DNA from: Bacteroidota bacterium
GTDB taxonomy: Bacteria; Bacteroidota; Bacteroidia; Bacteroidales; B39-G9
Assembly (NCBI GenBank): GCA_003648455.1
Contig: QMPG01000003.1
Span: forward strand, 1 to 31,766
Direction of reading: 5' to 3'
Length of the DNA stretch: 31,766 bases
How positions within the stretch are numbered: the stretch's first letter is position 1; the number at the start of each line of letters is the position of its first letter. The notes under the pieces are model-generated. The model saw only the letters and a program-made list of their open reading frames with translations. It searched no databases and was not told the origin of the DNA. Made by a program: the position numbers and the translations under genes. This document shows positions 7,980 to 15,776 of this stretch, one piece after another.

Positions 7980-8834
7980 ATGGCAGAAGAAAAGCATGCT
8001 CCTCCAAAGGCACCTAAACTTGATTTAAGTAAAGTTCAGAATGTTCCATCCGGAGAGCGTAAAAAGAAAAAAGGTAAGTTTAATTTCACTGAAGCAGAAA
8101 TTACTCCACTTCCTTCAAGGGGAGTTCTCTACAAGAATGTAACAGCAGATGTAGATGTTCTTAATGGACAAATTCAAATGTATCCAATGACTGTAAAAGA
8201 TGAAGAAATTCTTTCTACAAGTAGATTCCTTAAAACAGGAGCTGCTACAAGAATGGTTATTGATAATTGTATTGCATCAGATATTGATGCAAGAGATATA
8301 CTTCTTTATGATAGTAACTATCTGTTATTTTTCCTGAGAGGTATTTCATATGGAAATGATTATAATTTTAAATTAAAGTGTGGTAATTCATCTTGCGGCA
8401 TGGAATTTGAACATACTGTAAAAATAGATGAATTAAAATTCGAAGAACTTCCAGAAGGTACAAAAGAACCTTTTGTAGTAACTCTTCCTAAGTGTGGATA
8501 CAAGGTGACTTTTGTTTTACCTCGCTTAGCACATTCAGAAGAAATTTACAATAGAAACAGAAATAGAAAGAAATCAACGACTTCTTCAGATCAGAGACTT
8601 GTTGATAATTTAATTGTAACTACAATCACAATTACTGATCCTGATGGGACTGAAGTTCCTGCTGGTGACTGGGAAGAGTTTTATGAATCTTTAATTGGAA
8701 TGGACAGAGCAGAACTAAAAGAAAAGGCAGATTTCTCAACTGGTGTTGATACTCTGGAGGGTGTTTCATGTCCATATTGTGAAACTGATTTCTCAGGTTC
8801 TATTCCAATAGGGGTAGAGTTTTTTCGGTTTTAA
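7980..8834 (+). CDS. 26: T4 gp26-like baseplate hub assembly protein
   Basis: A 284-residue protein matching the T4-type baseplate (gp26) pattern: LPSRGVLY near 45, YPMTVKDEEILS at 68-79, DILLYDSNYLLFFLRGISYG around 106-124, then two Cys pairs (C134/C139 and C264/C267) that could bind zinc. Proteins of this family help assemble the central hub of the baseplate. TAAGGAG precedes the ATG at good spacing. The frame ends in GAG TTT TTT CGG TTT TAA. A conserved-looking continuation is open in the +1 frame (next entry), so this stop may be bypassed by frameshifting. Confidence 0.75.
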   Translation: MAEEKHAPPKAPKLDLSKVQNVPSGERKKKKGKFNFTEAEITPLPSRGVLYKNVTADVDVLNGQIQMYPMTVKDEEILSTSRFLKTGAATRMVIDNCIASDIDARDILLYDSNYLLFFLRGISYGNDYNFKLKCGNSSCGMEFEHTVKIDELKFEELPEGTKEPFVVTLPKCGYKVTFVLPRLAHSEEIYNRNRNRKKSTTSSDQRLVDNLIVTTITITDPDGTEVPAGDWEEFYESLIGMDRAELKEKADFSTGVDTLEGVSCPYCETDFSGSIPIGVEFFRF

Positions 8835-9015
8835 TGAAGCGAATATAAATCAGATACAAGAGAGTATTTTTTATTTAGTTAAGTGGGGGTTCACTTATTC
8901 CGAAATAAAAAATATGGAAATCCCTGAATATAATAAATATATTCAGATGCTTAATCAATACTACAAAGATAAGAAAGCTGCGGCAGATAAAGCTGCTGGC
9001 AAAAAAGGGAGTTAA
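8824..9015 (+). CDS. gp51-like C-terminal extension reached by +1 frameshift
   Basis: From 8824 the +1 frame stays open for 63 codons and reads FGFNEANINQIQESIFYLVK, then WGFTYSEIKNMEIPEYNKYI and a Lys/Ala tail. The pattern 'E.ify.lvk.gf.y.ei.nm....' resembles short proteins annotated as hub assembly catalyst (gp51) beside gene 26 in T4-like marine phages, from memory. No ATG, GTG or TTG occurs in this frame before 8914, which is inside the conserved part, so independent initiation is unlikely. Slippage of tRNA-Phe from UUU to UUC at UUU CGG would join the frames. A homopolymer sequencing error in the T6 run would give the same fusion. Confidence 0.65.
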   Translation, partial: FGFNEANINQIQESIFYLVKWGFTYSEIKNMEIPEYNKYIQMLNQYYKDKKAAADKAAGKKGS

Positions 9016-9028
9016 GGCTCCCTTTTTT
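9007..9028 (+). terminator. Rho-independent terminator
   Basis: GGGAG (9007-9011) pairs with CTCCC (9018-9022), followed by T6. The stem overlaps the stop codon of the frameshift product and ends the late unit just before the first early promoter. Confidence 0.85.
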
Positions 9029-9030
9029 GC

Positions 9031-9059
9031 TTGACAATAAAAGAATAATTTGGTAATAT
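9031..9059 (+). promoter_or_regulatory. Early sigma70-type promoter
   Basis: TTGACA (9031-9036), 17 bp, TAATAT (9054-9059), with the conserved spacer start ATAAAAGAATAAT. Only 7 nt separate the -10 from the ATG at 9067, so the mRNA should be leaderless or nearly so. Confidence 0.85.
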
Positions 9060-9066
9060 ACCTTAT

Positions 9067-9246
9067 ATGTTTGGACGAAAAGAAAAGAAAACAATCAACA
9101 TTCTCGTAAAAGCCTCTTGGGGTTTGAGAAAAGCTTACGAAGCAGATTTGATTGGTTTTAGTGTTTATAAAGATTTTTTTGACTACGCAGAAGATGAGAT
9201 AGATGAATTAAAAAAGACAATAAAAAGCTTGACAATAAAAGAATAA
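9067..9246 (+). CDS. Small early protein, unknown
   Basis: A 59-residue protein beginning MFGRKEKKTINILVKASWG, with an acidic/basic helical C-terminal part. It is placed directly after an early promoter with no ribosome site. Its last codons (LTIKE and stop) are written by a second copy of the promoter sequence TTGACAATAAAAGAATAA at 9229-9246, so promoter DNA doubles as coding sequence. No family recognised. Confidence 0.6.
   Translation: MFGRKEKKTINILVKASWGLRKAYEADLIGFSVYKDFFDYAEDEIDELKKTIKSLTIKE
9229..9246 (+). promoter_or_regulatory. Half early promoter (no -10)
   Basis: TTGACAATAAAAGAATAA is an exact copy of the early promoter's left part. It is followed by GAGGGAAAAATG, the ribosome site of the next gene, and no TATAAT is present at 17 bp. 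It may be a decayed or recombined promoter. Confidence 0.5.
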
Positions 9247-9256
9247 AGAGGGAAAA

Positions 9257-9529
9257 ATGAAACACGAAGAAATTATTAATGCATCAGACAGATTAGAGGA
9301 AGCTATTTCAAAGCTTGAAGTCATGACTAGGAAAATTGAGAGCACAGAGGCTCCCGTAAATGATTCAGAGAACGCTAAAAATGAAGCTAGTCTTTCTTTG
9401 GCGGATTTTCTTAATTCTCAGCCTGATGTTTTATGTAAATATACCGATGCGATATACGATATAAAAAACAGATTAGAACTAGCTTTATTTAGTGTTGATA
9501 TAATGGAAATAACAGCAAATAAAGCTTGA
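9257..9529 (+). CDS. Small acidic helical early protein, unknown
   Basis: A 90-residue protein, predicted helical with heptad-like spacing (ASDRLEEAISKLEVMTRKIE). GAGGG lies 6 nt before the ATG. Its TGA stop is the TGA inside the TTGACA of the next promoter. It is probably cotranscribed with the 59-residue gene. No family recognised. Confidence 0.6.
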   Translation: MKHEEIINASDRLEEAISKLEVMTRKIESTEAPVNDSENAKNEASLSLADFLNSQPDVLCKYTDAIYDIKNRLELALFSVDIMEITANKA

Positions 9530-9554
9530 CAATAAAAGAATAATAGTGTATAAT
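9526..9554 (+). promoter_or_regulatory. Early promoter of the SSB-recombination operon
   Basis: TTGACA (9526-9531), 17-bp spacer beginning ATAAAAGAATAAT, TATAAT (9549-9554). Unlike the leaderless copies it is followed by a leader of about 75 nt before the SSB start. Confidence 0.9.
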
Positions 9555-9560
9555 TAATTA

Positions 9561-9628
9561 CCCGAAAGGGAAAATAAAGAGCCCAGAAGTCCAAAACCCC
9601 ATTGGGATACCGACACAGAGGCAAGGAG
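9561..9628 (+). promoter_or_regulatory. Structured leader of the SSB gene, possible translational operator
   Basis: The leader holds a tight hairpin CCCGAAAGGG (9561-9570). CCCA (9582-9585) can pair with TGGG (9603-9606), with CCCC at 9597-9600 as a competing partner. AAGGAG at 9623-9628 is the ribosome site. T4 gene 32 is autoregulated through a leader pseudoknot, so a similar role is plausible but unproven. Confidence 0.35.
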
Positions 9629-9636
9629 AAAAACAC

Positions 9637-10473
9637 ATGAATAAGACAGAAACCCAGGCTATGTTAGCCGCGATGGAAAGTGACAACAAAAAAGGCGCAA
9701 GTTCATATTGGAGCCCAGAGGCTGATGAAAATCAAATCAGATTTCTTCCTCCAGTAAAAGCAAATGGAGAAGTTCTTCCATATCATCATCACAAAGTGCA
9801 TTGGATTGATGGAACGCCTTACGAATGTATCGCTCAAACTTTTACTGATAAAAACGGAAAAGTTCACGAAGCTGAAGCATGTCCAGCATGTAAAACATCT
9901 AAAAAGTTTTATAAAATCGGAGAAAAAGATTCAGAGGAAAGAGAAATCGCTTATGATCTTTCCGGTAAGGATAGATATATTTTTAGAATCGTTGATCGTG
10001 CAAAAGATGAAAACTCAGTAACTACTCCTGAGTTTTATGAAGTTGGACCTACAATTTACAAGAAGTTCTTCGCAGTTATGAAGAGCGGTCGCTATGGTAA
10101 TATTGTTCATCCAAAAGAGGGTAGAGATTTTATTATTGACAAGCAGGGAACTGGTCGTAGAACAAATTACGATAATAGTGCTCCTGATCCTAATGTTACT
10201 CGTATTTTTGACAACGATGAAGATTTGATAAAAGTTCTTACATCTATTAAAGGAATGCCATATACTGATCTTATTGAATTCCCTACATCCGCAGCGATCA
10301 AAGAAGCTGTAGACGAATATCTTTCAGATGGAGTTTCAGAAAACTCCGCAGCAGTAACTGCAGCACCAAAACCTAAAGCAGTTGTTGCTCGGGTAGAAGT
10401 TGTTGAAACGCCTGCAAAAGCAGAAGAAGCTGATACAGATGCTGTAGATAGTATTCTTGCGGAATTTGAGTAA
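9637..10473 (+). CDS. 32: gp32-like single-stranded DNA-binding protein
   Basis: A 278-residue protein with the T4 gp32 layout. There is a short basic N-terminus for cooperative binding, then an OB-fold core with a zinc site readable as H55, C64, C82 and C85 (KVHWIDGTPYEC, then EACPAC). A Pro/Ala linker follows from about 225, with an acidic tail ending DSILAEFE for partner contacts. It coats single-stranded DNA in replication and recombination. It is first in the operon with uvsX and uvsW and has its own early promoter and leader. Its 3' end is followed by a strong terminator, which probably makes SSB more abundant than the downstream genes. Confidence 0.88.
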   Translation: MNKTETQAMLAAMESDNKKGASSYWSPEADENQIRFLPPVKANGEVLPYHHHKVHWIDGTPYECIAQTFTDKNGKVHEAEACPACKTSKKFYKIGEKDSEEREIAYDLSGKDRYIFRIVDRAKDENSVTTPEFYEVGPTIYKKFFAVMKSGRYGNIVHPKEGRDFIIDKQGTGRRTNYDNSAPDPNVTRIFDNDEDLIKVLTSIKGMPYTDLIEFPTSAAIKEAVDEYLSDGVSENSAAVTAAPKPKAVVARVEVVETPAKAEEADTDAVDSILAEFE

Positions 10474-10477
10474 AGTG

Positions 10478-10501
10478 AAAGGGGCTTCGGCCCCTTTTTT
10501 T
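10478..10501 (+). terminator. Rho-independent terminator between SSB and uvsX
   Basis: GGGGC-TTCG-GCCCC with flanking A and T runs (10478-10501). No promoter is visible between it and uvsX, so the downstream genes depend on read-through or antitermination. Confidence 0.9.
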
Positions 10502-10512
10502 AAAGAGGGAAC

Positions 10513-11775
10513 ATGGCAAAAGTAAAAGAAACATCTATCTTTGAAGATTTAGATAAAACAATTCAAAAACAATTTGACAACATGATCGATTTATCTAAAG
10601 TTGATGGAAAAGTTAAAACTTGGTATTCAACAGGTATTTATGCTCTGAATTATGCTATGTCAAGAAATTTAAAGTTTGGAGTTCCAGCAGGAAGAATTAC
10701 TTCTTTTGATGGACTTTCCGGAACAGGTAAGTCTTTAATAGCTTCAACTATCATGAGAGATCCACAACTTGATATGATAATCATTCTTGAAACCGAAGGT
10801 GGAGGACACGCAAAAGAACTTATTGAGTTTGCAGGCGTAGATATTAATAAAGTAAGGATTTTAAAATCTCATACTTTTGGCAACTATAAAATAAATAAGA
10901 AAACAGGAAAAATTGAAGATGTTCCTGATAATAAATTTCCTGTTAAGAAAGAAACAGAAACCAGCCTTTTTGTAGAAGGTGCTACAAGGCAAGTAAAGAA
11001 AATTGTAAGCACCTTACAATTTAATCCCAAACTACAGAAGGCTAAAATCTTAGTTTTGTTAGATTCACTTGGAAATCTTCAATCAGTTCGAGAATTCGGT
11101 GGAACATCTGACATGGGTGCTCGCTCACAAGATGTTGGTAAGTTCTTTAGAACTTTTGATACTGCGTTTGAAAAATCAGAAATTGCTTTTGTATTTACTA
11201 ATAAGTTATATACAAATATAGGAAATATTTATGATCCTTGGAAAGCAACTGGTGGAGTTAACGCAGAGTATAATCCTTCTATAAGCGTAAGACTTTCTGA
11301 GTTGGCCGCTAACGATGAAGTCGCAGATAAAGATATGACTGCTGAAAAAGAAAGACGGAAAACTTCTCTTGGTAGTTCGTTAAAGTCTATTAGAGGAAAA
11401 ATTCAAAAATCTAGGTTTGGAACTGAAAATAGAAACGCTTGGTTCTTATTTGACTTTGCAGTTGGACCAGTTCAACACTCAGGTCTATTCACACTACTTA
11501 AAGATTTTGACATCATATATAAAACAGGTAGTAGATATTCAATTGATGGTTGGAATAAAGATACTTCATTTTATAAGAAAGACTTTATTGAGCTTCTATT
11601 AAAAGATGAAGAGAAAAATATTGATATATTTCAGAAGCTTCTTGAAGCTAAAGAAATTGAAATGAAAGAAGCAAAAAGACATATTCAAGTTAATGATATA
11701 GAAGAACTTGAAGATGACAATGAATATGAAACCTCAGAGATGATAACAGCAATGGAGAAAGAAAATGGCAGTTAA
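10513..11775 (+). CDS. uvsX: UvsX recombinase (RecA family)
   Basis: 420 residues against about 390 in T4. Walker A GLSGTGKS at 67-74, catalytic Glu region ILETEGG near 91-97, Walker B ILVLLDS at 179-185 and a GGVNAEYNPS-type DNA-binding loop region near 249-258. The C-terminus is acidic and helical. It forms the presynaptic filament on SSB-covered DNA and drives strand exchange and recombination-dependent replication. An AAAGAGGGA ribosome site follows the terminator. The 3' end overlaps the GroES-like gene by 11 nt. Confidence 0.92.
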   Translation: MAKVKETSIFEDLDKTIQKQFDNMIDLSKVDGKVKTWYSTGIYALNYAMSRNLKFGVPAGRITSFDGLSGTGKSLIASTIMRDPQLDMIIILETEGGGHAKELIEFAGVDINKVRILKSHTFGNYKINKKTGKIEDVPDNKFPVKKETETSLFVEGATRQVKKIVSTLQFNPKLQKAKILVLLDSLGNLQSVREFGGTSDMGARSQDVGKFFRTFDTAFEKSEIAFVFTNKLYTNIGNIYDPWKATGGVNAEYNPSISVRLSELAANDEVADKDMTAEKERRKTSLGSSLKSIRGKIQKSRFGTENRNAWFLFDFAVGPVQHSGLFTLLKDFDIIYKTGSRYSIDGWNKDTSFYKKDFIELLLKDEEKNIDIFQKLLEAKEIEMKEAKRHIQVNDIEELEDDNEYETSEMITAMEKENGS

Positions 11776-12079
11776 GAGTTTAAGAGCATTAGGAGAAATG
11801 GTAGTAATTAGGTTTGATCCAATACCAATGCAAAATAAAGTAACAAAAGCTGGAATTGAGATAGTTGGTTCAGCTGATGGACAAGTTTCTTATGATATAG
11901 TTATAGATACTATTGGAACTGATGTTAAAGATGATTGTGGTTTTAAGGTTGGAGATTGTGTTGTTGTAAATCAGCATGATGTAATGAAAATGGATGTTGA
12001 AAATCCTGATGATATTATGACTCCAATTACAAAAGGAATCACAAGAGCTAGTTCTATCTGGGCAGTTTACGACGCATAA
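11765..12079 (+). CDS. GroES/gp31-like co-chaperonin
   Basis: A 104-residue protein with the GroES pattern: an N-terminal LRALGEMVVIRFDPI strand, a mobile-loop-like stretch (about 22-38, NKVTKAGIEIVGSADGQ), then VIDTIGTD and FKVGDCVVVNQHDV matching the 'G.....kvGD.Vl' core. T4 gp31 similarly replaces GroES so that host GroEL can fold the major head protein. The gene overlaps uvsX, which is unusual company for a capsid-folding factor. The sequence match is moderate; the GroEL partner is inferred. Confidence 0.75.
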   Translation: MAVKSLRALGEMVVIRFDPIPMQNKVTKAGIEIVGSADGQVSYDIVIDTIGTDVKDDCGFKVGDCVVVNQHDVMKMDVENPDDIMTPITKGITRASSIWAVYDA

Positions 12080-12081
12080 TA

Positions 12082-12414
12082 ATGTATGAATACAAAGTAA
12101 TTAAAGTAATTAAAGTTTATGATGGTGACACAATTACCCTCGAAATCGACTTAGGATTTGGAATAAGTAAAATTGATAGTTTTAGACTTGCAAATCTAAA
12201 TACCCCTGAAGTCAGAGGGGTGGAACGGCCAGAAGGTTTAATAGCAAGAGATTATTTAAGAGAAAGATTAGATACTTCTCTTGATGTTAAAGTTAAAACC
12301 ATAAAAGATAAACAGGGAAAATATGGAAGATATATCGCTGAGTTGTTTATTGATGGAATTAATATTAATAACGAGCTTATTGAAATTGGATTAGCTGAAG
12401 CGGTGCAGTATTAA
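12082..12414 (+). CDS. Staphylococcal nuclease-like (SNase/TNase) nuclease
   Basis: A 110-residue single-domain thermonuclease homologue. It shows VYDGDTI (12-18, metal Asp), RLANLNTPE with R35 and E43 at the catalytic positions, then GKYGRY with R83 as the second catalytic Arg. The usual metal-binding Asp in 'D-T-P-E' is Asn here (N40). No signal peptide is present, so it acts inside the cell. It might degrade host DNA or trim recombination intermediates. Its stop overlaps the uvsW start (TAATG), and it starts 2 nt after the co-chaperonin stop. Confidence 0.85.
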   Translation: MYEYKVIKVIKVYDGDTITLEIDLGFGISKIDSFRLANLNTPEVRGVERPEGLIARDYLRERLDTSLDVKVKTIKDKQGKYGRYIAELFIDGININNELIEIGLAEAVQY

Positions 12415-13766
12415 TGAAAATATTAATCACCGATGCGTATATTGCTATCGGTGATATGACAAAAGAACAGATGGTTGATATTAAATCCATCTTTACTTTT
12501 AAAGACATGTCAAAAGCAATGACAGCAAATGGTTTTAATAAAAGAAAAGTTAAAACCATTTGTTTTGCCAAGCAAAAAGGAAAAGCACTTGTTTTAAGAA
12601 CTGGTTTCTTAAAAGAACTCTTTAACTTTATAAAAGATGAAAGTATCCCAGTTGAAAGCATACAAGATAAGAGAACTAAATTATTTAAAACAAAACTCTC
12701 AGATGATGAACTGAGAACATACTTCAATCCAAACTTTAAATATGTGTCTCATCAAATCAGAGCAATAAAAGCATTATTGAAAACTAATGTGGGAATTATA
12801 AAAGCCCCTACCTCTGCAGGTAAAACAGAAATAATAATTGCTCTTCTTAAAATTTCAAAACTTCCAACATTAATTTTAGTTGATAGTGTCTCATTAGCAA
12901 CTCAAACCCTTAAAAGGTTTCATGACGCTGATATTGATTGTGGCATTTGCCACGGAAAAGCAAAAATTAATGGATATCATACAATAGCTACAATAGGTTC
13001 ATATAAAAAACTCGGAGATTTAACCAAATATAAAATGGTTATAGTTGATGAGTGTCATATCGTTGGATCAGCTAGGTTTCAAGAATTCTTTGAAACAACT
13101 AATTATCCTTATAGATATGGGTTCTCAGCCACTCCTGATGGAAATGACAAATATCGTTATGCAACAATCAGACAACATATAGGTGGAGAGATTTCAGAAA
13201 TCTTTACGGAAGAGTTGATAGAAAATAAAGTAATGGTTGCACCAAAAATAAAATTCATTACAACAGATTGTCCTCCAACCCCTTCTTGGGACGCAGCTTA
13301 TGAAAAGTGTATTACAAAGAACGAAGCTAGAAACAAAAAAATAGTAGAAGTTGCTTTAGAACAAGATGTTCCTACACTTATTTTGTATAAAATTATTGAA
13401 CACGGAAAAATCCTCGGTGATAAAATACCGAACTCAATTGTCTTGTCTGGAACTGATAGCGATAAGGTTCGAGAAGATGCTATTGCTAAATTCAAATCTG
13501 GTGAAATACAATATCTTATTGCTTCTAATATATTCAAACAAGGTATTTCAATTAATAACATTGAAACTCTCATTAACGCATCAGGTGGAAAATCTAAAAT
13601 AGAAGTCCTACAAAAAATAGGACGTGCTCTAAGATTACATAAAGGAAAAGATTACGCATTAGTCTATGATTTTATGGATAAAGGAAATAGATATACAGAA
13701 AGGCATTCCCTTCAACGTGAAAACTTATATAGAAAAACTGGTTTTGATGACATAGAAGTTATGTAA
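12414..13766 (+). CDS. uvsW: UvsW-like superfamily 2 helicase
   Basis: 450 residues. Motif I APTSAGKT (131-138), motif II DECH (212-215), motif III SATPDG (238-243) and motif VI QKIGRALR near 404-411. The N-terminal 110 residues match the position of the small T4 UvsW DNA-binding domain. UvsW remodels branched DNA, unwinds R-loops and links the switch from origin- to recombination-dependent replication. It is the last gene of the SSB-uvsX operon. The next gene starts after a late-type element beginning at this gene's 3' end. Confidence 0.88.
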   Translation: MKILITDAYIAIGDMTKEQMVDIKSIFTFKDMSKAMTANGFNKRKVKTICFAKQKGKALVLRTGFLKELFNFIKDESIPVESIQDKRTKLFKTKLSDDELRTYFNPNFKYVSHQIRAIKALLKTNVGIIKAPTSAGKTEIIIALLKISKLPTLILVDSVSLATQTLKRFHDADIDCGICHGKAKINGYHTIATIGSYKKLGDLTKYKMVIVDECHIVGSARFQEFFETTNYPYRYGFSATPDGNDKYRYATIRQHIGGEISEIFTEELIENKVMVAPKIKFITTDCPPTPSWDAAYEKCITKNEARNKKIVEVALEQDVPTLILYKIIEHGKILGDKIPNSIVLSGTDSDKVREDAIAKFKSGEIQYLIASNIFKQGISINNIETLINASGGKSKIEVLQKIGRALRLHKGKDYALVYDFMDKGNRYTERHSLQRENLYRKTGFDDIEVM

Positions 13767-13772
13767 AGATAA
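13763..13772 (+). promoter_or_regulatory. Late-type promoter element
   Basis: A perfect GTAAAGATAA followed by TTATAA, 25 nt before the ATG at 13798. It overlaps the last codon and stop of uvsW and marks the switch to a late block. Confidence 0.6.
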
Positions 13773-13797
13773 TTATAACTCATCGAAAGGAACTATA

Positions 13798-15765
13798 ATG
13801 CCTAAATTTGAAGATATTCTATTCACAGAATTAAAGACAGAAGATATAAAAGACGTAAATTTAGCAGAAGGTATTTTTCCAATGAATCCTCTTCTTGCTT
13901 TTTATACGTTTAAAAGAAACAGCTTAAAGAACCTCAAAAATATTAAGGGTGCTACTATAGGCAAGGTTAAAGAAAAAGGTAAGAAAACTAAAGCCGAACT
14001 AAAGAAAGGTGGAGAGAAACTAAGATCTACTTTAGATGCTGGTGGCGGAAAAGATCCCGACTCAACAGTTTATAGATTAACCAGAAAACAAGAAGAAGTT
14101 CTTTCAAAACTTCATGAGAAACATGGACCTAAATTTATTCAAGAACTTATGGATTTCAGAACTGGAGTTCTTGCTCCTTATCAAGTAATTAAAAGAACAG
14201 TTAAGAAAAATAAAATGCTTACTTCAACAGAAACTCTTGGTATGACAAAAGAACAATTTAAATCCGCTGTTGAGTCAGGACGAAGAAAGATTGAAGCTCG
14301 CGGAAATCGTTTTGATAAATTTGATGATTTAGAAGCAAATATTGAAAAACAAGAAAGATCAATCAAAGCACTTGAACAAGTAAGAGCTGGTATTAAAACA
14401 AATAAACAAATTCCTCCTACTATCCTTGAAAGAATACTTAAAGAGTATGATTTAGGGAAGAAAGAATTTGAATCCTATTCAATGAACGATTTAAAGAAAG
14501 CCTATTATGAAATAACAAAAAATGTTGATAGAATGGGTGAGATTGGTGCAGATGACGAAGGTGATGCATTAACTAAAGGACAAGAAATAAATAAACTTGT
14601 CCAGAAAAATATTAGACTGAGAAAAGGTATAGTTGCTAAAGATGACGCAGCGGAACGAATGAAGCTCAGATCAGCTGAATCTGAAGATGATTTAAAAGAA
14701 GATTATTTATATGAATACAAGATTGACTTAACTAAGAATAAAAATTTTAGATTGAGTAATGGTGGATTCAATTCTGCTCTTGGACTTTACTTTCTTAGAA
14801 AAGAAATAATGAGACAACTCAAACCAGAAAACAGAGATAGTATTTATAGACAAACTTATATGAAGATAGTTGATCAACTTATTGATGACGCTAAAAAAAG
14901 AAAAGCTGCTGCGGCAGCTAAAATTGTAAAAAACAAAGGTTCTGTTGAGTTTAACGAAAAAGAAAGAAAAATCTGGGAACTCAGACCATCCGTAAAAACC
15001 CAGTCTGGTGATATTAAAGACTACGTTCAGAAGCTTAAAGAAGAAGATTTCTTTAACCCTAAGTATTTTAAGAAATCTGATAAATTAACAGCTGCTGAGA
15101 AGAAAGTAGAGGCTGGTATTAAGAAGTTTGAGAGAAGTCTTAAAAAGAGAATCTCGCCGGAAGAGTATGCAGAGTTAAAAAAGTATAGACTAATAAATAA
15201 TCTTATTACAGTTGGAGAAATGAAGTCTCCAGATAAACTATTTAAATCTCAAGAAGAACTTAAATCAGAAATAAAAACAGATAAGAGAGAGTTCTTATCC
15301 GATGGTGAGTTTGAAAGAAAAATGAGAGAAATTTTAACTTCTGAATATGACTCTATTACAGACCTTAATAAAGCTAAGAAAGAAGCTCAAGAACTTATGG
15401 ATACTAAGAAAGAACAAGGTGATGATGACATTGCTGATGAGTTAGCTGGAGTATTAACTAAGATTAAAAATAGAAAGAATATTAAATCCGGAAAAATTGT
15501 TGGAAGTGAACTTGAATTAACAGACGTTGATCTTATTGATGCTGGATTAATTGAAAAAACTATTAAGACAATGTTGAAGAAAAACTACGAAGATGACGAT
15601 GAACTCAAAAGAGATCAAATCAGAATTAAGAGTATGGTTAAGAAGTATAAAGAAGAAGGTGGTGCAGACGCCGAAAGAAACATGGAAGAAATTGACTTCC
15701 TATTCAAAAAACTTTCAAGAAAAACTGGAACTTCTTCTGCTATAGCTGACGACGGTAACAACTAA
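13798..15765 (+). CDS. Large charged helical protein, probable virion protein
   Basis: A 655-residue, Lys/Glu/Asp-rich, almost wholly helical protein with several coiled-coil-like stretches and short basic repeats (KGKKTKAELKKGGEKL, KKRKAAAAAKIVKNK). No catalytic motif is seen. CGAAAGGAAC precedes the ATG and a perfect late element lies upstream. The two following genes are 11 and 10 nt away, forming one operon. A late internal or structural protein is the best guess from composition and promoter class. Confidence 0.6.
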   Translation: MPKFEDILFTELKTEDIKDVNLAEGIFPMNPLLAFYTFKRNSLKNLKNIKGATIGKVKEKGKKTKAELKKGGEKLRSTLDAGGGKDPDSTVYRLTRKQEEVLSKLHEKHGPKFIQELMDFRTGVLAPYQVIKRTVKKNKMLTSTETLGMTKEQFKSAVESGRRKIEARGNRFDKFDDLEANIEKQERSIKALEQVRAGIKTNKQIPPTILERILKEYDLGKKEFESYSMNDLKKAYYEITKNVDRMGEIGADDEGDALTKGQEINKLVQKNIRLRKGIVAKDDAAERMKLRSAESEDDLKEDYLYEYKIDLTKNKNFRLSNGGFNSALGLYFLRKEIMRQLKPENRDSIYRQTYMKIVDQLIDDAKKRKAAAAAKIVKNKGSVEFNEKERKIWELRPSVKTQSGDIKDYVQKLKEEDFFNPKYFKKSDKLTAAEKKVEAGIKKFERSLKKRISPEEYAELKKYRLINNLITVGEMKSPDKLFKSQEELKSEIKTDKREFLSDGEFERKMREILTSEYDSITDLNKAKKEAQELMDTKKEQGDDDIADELAGVLTKIKNRKNIKSGKIVGSELELTDVDLIDAGLIEKTIKTMLKKNYEDDDELKRDQIRIKSMVKKYKEEGGADAERNMEEIDFLFKKLSRKTGTSSAIADDGNN

Positions 15766-15776
15766 GGAGCTGATAA

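Noticed and set aside
8817..8843. A -1 frameshift at TTTTTT in the gp26-like gene.
   Set aside because: The -1 frame reads TTA ATG AAG CGA ATA TAA and stops at once; only the +1 frame is open and conserved-looking.
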